DNA of 7,638 nucleotides from Cyclobacteriaceae bacterium (lineage in GTDB: Bacteria > Bacteroidota > Bacteroidia > Cytophagales > Cyclobacteriaceae), in assembly GCA_026994125.1 (NCBI GenBank), contig JALWRJ010000130.1, forward strand, positions 1-7,638, in the 5' to 3' direction. Below the pieces are notes generated by a model, which did no database searches, had not been told where the DNA came from, and was given only the letters and a program-made list of their open reading frames with translations. Position numbers and translations under genes: made by a program. This document shows, in pieces, positions 6,540 to 7,638 of this stretch. Each line of letters begins with the position of its first letter. Position 1 is the stretch's first letter.

Positions 6540-7514
6540 ATGAAAAAATACACGAAAAAAAAATCTGAACCGAGTATAGTTGAAGATATATTTTACGAAT
6601 ATAATGTAGGTGCAAAACCATTTCTAAAATGGGTTGGTGGAAAGCGGCAATTATTGAACGATTTTCAAAGTCTTTACCCAAAAGAGCTGAAAAAAAAGAC
6701 CATAAAAAATTATTATGAGCCATTTGTTGGCGGAGGAGCGGTTTTTTTTGATGTAGCACAGAATTTTGAGATTGAAAACGCTTTTTTGTACGACATAAAT
6801 GAAGAACTAATTTTGACTTATTTAGTGATTCAAAAAGATGTTACTAAACTGCTAGATTTTCTGCATAGATATGACAAACAGTACAAAAATCTTTCAGAAG
6901 CAAAACAAAAAGAATACTATTACGATATTAGAGAAAGTTTTAATCAGCAAAGGTTTAATATTGATTATGATAAGTATTCTGAAAATTGGATACCAAGAGC
7001 TGCACAAACAATTTTCCTAAACCGAACCTGTTTCAACGGACTTTTTAGGTTTAATTCAAGAGGTGGTTTTAATTCCCCACAAGGAAAATATAAAAACCCA
7101 AAAATAGTTGATGAGCCTAATCTTTTGAACGTTTCAAAACTTCTTGAAATTGCAACTATAAAAAAAGCTGATTTTAAAGAAGTAAAGCACGACTTAAATG
7201 GAGTTAGTTCATTTTTATACTTTGATCCGCCTTACAAACCTATTAGTAAAACTTCAAGTTTCACGTCATACAGCAAACTAAATTTTGAAGATGATGAACA
7301 GTTGCAACTTGCGAGTTTGTATTATGAATTAAATGAAAGTGGTTATAAACTAATGTTGAGTAACTCTGACCCTAAAAATACAGATCCTTCGGACAATTTT
7401 TTTGATGAAATATACCAAGACTTTCGGATTACAAGAGTAGAAGCAAAAAGGTCAATAAACTCTAACACTAAAAAGAGAAGGTCTATGAAAGAAATAGTTG
7501 TAACAAATTATTAA
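6540..7514 (+). CDS. DNA adenine methyltransferase, Dam/DpnIIA (D12 class) family
   Basis: This 324-aa enzyme transfers a methyl group from S-adenosylmethionine to N6 of adenine in DNA. Alpha-class motif order is clear: motif X KPFLKWVGGKRQLL at 27-40, the SAM-binding PFVGGG at 61-66, the acidic DINEE at 85-89, the family block LNRTCFNGLFRFNSRGGFN at 160-178, and the catalytic DPPY at 229-232. The C-terminal KRSINSN and VTNY blocks (303-309 and 321-324) are also typical of Dam/DpnM. Length is slightly above the usual 270-290, partly from a 26-residue basic lead. No other ATG precedes motif X, so the start at 6540 stands. Members mostly recognise GATC, though EcoRV-like relatives recognise other sites; specificity here is inference. 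The reading frame is intact. A partial -7-like TATCTTG lies at 6508-6514. The next gene begins one base after the stop, as expected for a restriction-modification pair. Confidence 0.95.
   Translation: MKKYTKKKSEPSIVEDIFYEYNVGAKPFLKWVGGKRQLLNDFQSLYPKELKKKTIKNYYEPFVGGGAVFFDVAQNFEIENAFLYDINEELILTYLVIQKDVTKLLDFLHRYDKQYKNLSEAKQKEYYYDIRESFNQQRFNIDYDKYSENWIPRAAQTIFLNRTCFNGLFRFNSRGGFNSPQGKYKNPKIVDEPNLLNVSKLLEIATIKKADFKEVKHDLNGVSSFLYFDPPYKPISKTSSFTSYSKLNFEDDEQLQLASLYYELNESGYKLMLSNSDPKNTDPSDNFFDEIYQDFRITRVEAKRSINSNTKKRRSMKEIVVTNY
6555..6563 (+). repeat. A9 homopolymer tract near the methylase start
   Basis: Nine consecutive A residues form codons 6-8 (three Lys) of the methylase gene. A T8 run follows at 6742-6749 within the SAM-binding region. 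Slippage in either tract would shift the frame early in the gene, which could switch the enzyme off. The runs may equally be a by-product of low G+C content. Confidence 0.6.
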
Positions 7515-7515
7515 A

Positions 7516-7638
7516 ATGAAAAGAGGACGAAACGCAAATATTACGGGAAATCAGCTGGAAGTAGCAGTTCAAACAGTTCTTTTAAACAAAGGTTTCGAAA
7601 TCGAAATGTATCGAAAGTGGAAAAAGAACCCTGAAAAA
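7516..7638 (+). CDS. Putative type II restriction endonuclease, N-terminal 41 codons (cut by window edge)
   Basis: ATG at 7516-7518 opens a frame that stays open to the window end. It begins one base after the methylase stop (7512-7514). The visible 41 residues are basic. They contain a helix of the form NITGNQLEVAVQTVLLNKGF (8-27), the G-N-x-L-E pattern often found at the N-terminus of PD-(D/E)xK nucleases, where the Glu can belong to the active site. The catalytic core would lie outside the window. The tight coupling to an adenine methyltransferase supports a restriction enzyme. It does not resemble the N-terminus of DpnII as I recall it, so it may belong to another family. A second methyltransferase or accessory nuclease remains possible. 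Confidence 0.6.
   Translation, partial: MKRGRNANITGNQLEVAVQTVLLNKGFEIEMYRKWKKNPEK

Larger units (their letters stand above)
6202..7638 (+). other. Restriction-modification module of foreign-looking composition
   Basis: From the comF stop to the right edge the DNA is visibly AT-richer. Hand counts are 35/60 G+C at 5641-5700 in comF, but 15/60 at 6541-6600 and 14/60 at 6901-6960. Codon use shifts with it, for example to AGA for arginine and AAA/GAA-rich coding. Three plus-strand genes follow one another with gaps of 36 and 1 nt. GATC frequency also differs from the left part. No integrase, transposase, direct repeats or inverted repeats mark the left junction, so the insertion mechanism is not visible; the right boundary is outside the window. 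Confidence 0.65.

Noticed and set aside
6523..6759. Minus-strand open frame of 78 codons opposite the methylase start
   Set aside because: It is the antisense shadow of motif X and motif I of the methylase, with no independent features.

Overview
The window looks like a Bacteroidetes (Bacteroidota) chromosome segment. Three things point that way: the gene set ybeY / small HATPase / DUF4175 protein in tight series, promoter-like octamers of the TAnnTTTG type used by this phylum, and start codons without strong Shine-Dalgarno sequences. No rRNA, tRNA, CRISPR array or transposase is visible, and no stretch over 300 bases lacks a gene.

Positions 1-5433 hold a minus-strand series of six genes. 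In transcription order they are a carboxymuconolactone decarboxylase/AhpD-like protein, an unrecognised 119-aa protein, exodeoxyribonuclease III, a 1100-aa membrane and coiled-coil DUF4175 protein, a 133-aa anti-sigma-type ATP-binding protein, and ybeY, which is cut by the window edge. Neighbouring genes overlap by 8 nt or are separated by 3, 35, 18 and 7 nt, so one transcript is plausible. A TATATTTG box at 5470-5477 is a good candidate promoter. A ComF-family phosphoribosyltransferase gene diverges from this series at 5524-6201.

Directly after comF the character of the DNA changes. Hand-counted 60-base lines fall from 35/60 G+C inside comF to 14-15/60 inside the methylase. This right-hand part (6202-7638) holds an 82-aa protein of unknown function with an internal repeat, a Dam/DpnIIA-type DNA adenine methyltransferase, and, one base after the methylase stop, the first 41 codons of what is probably the partner restriction endonuclease. 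It reads as a type II restriction-modification module inserted next to core genes. A perfect TAAATTTG box right after the comF stop could drive it.

The most notable observation is sequence-wide. GATC, the usual target of this methyltransferase family, occurs only twice in the 6.2 kb of core DNA. GTAC, a palindrome of identical base composition, occurs about 19 times there. In the 1.4-kb module the two are equal (3 and 3). This fits a host chromosome that has been purged of GATC and a module that arrived later. The unrecognised repeat-containing protein ahead of the methylase is the best candidate for something undescribed.
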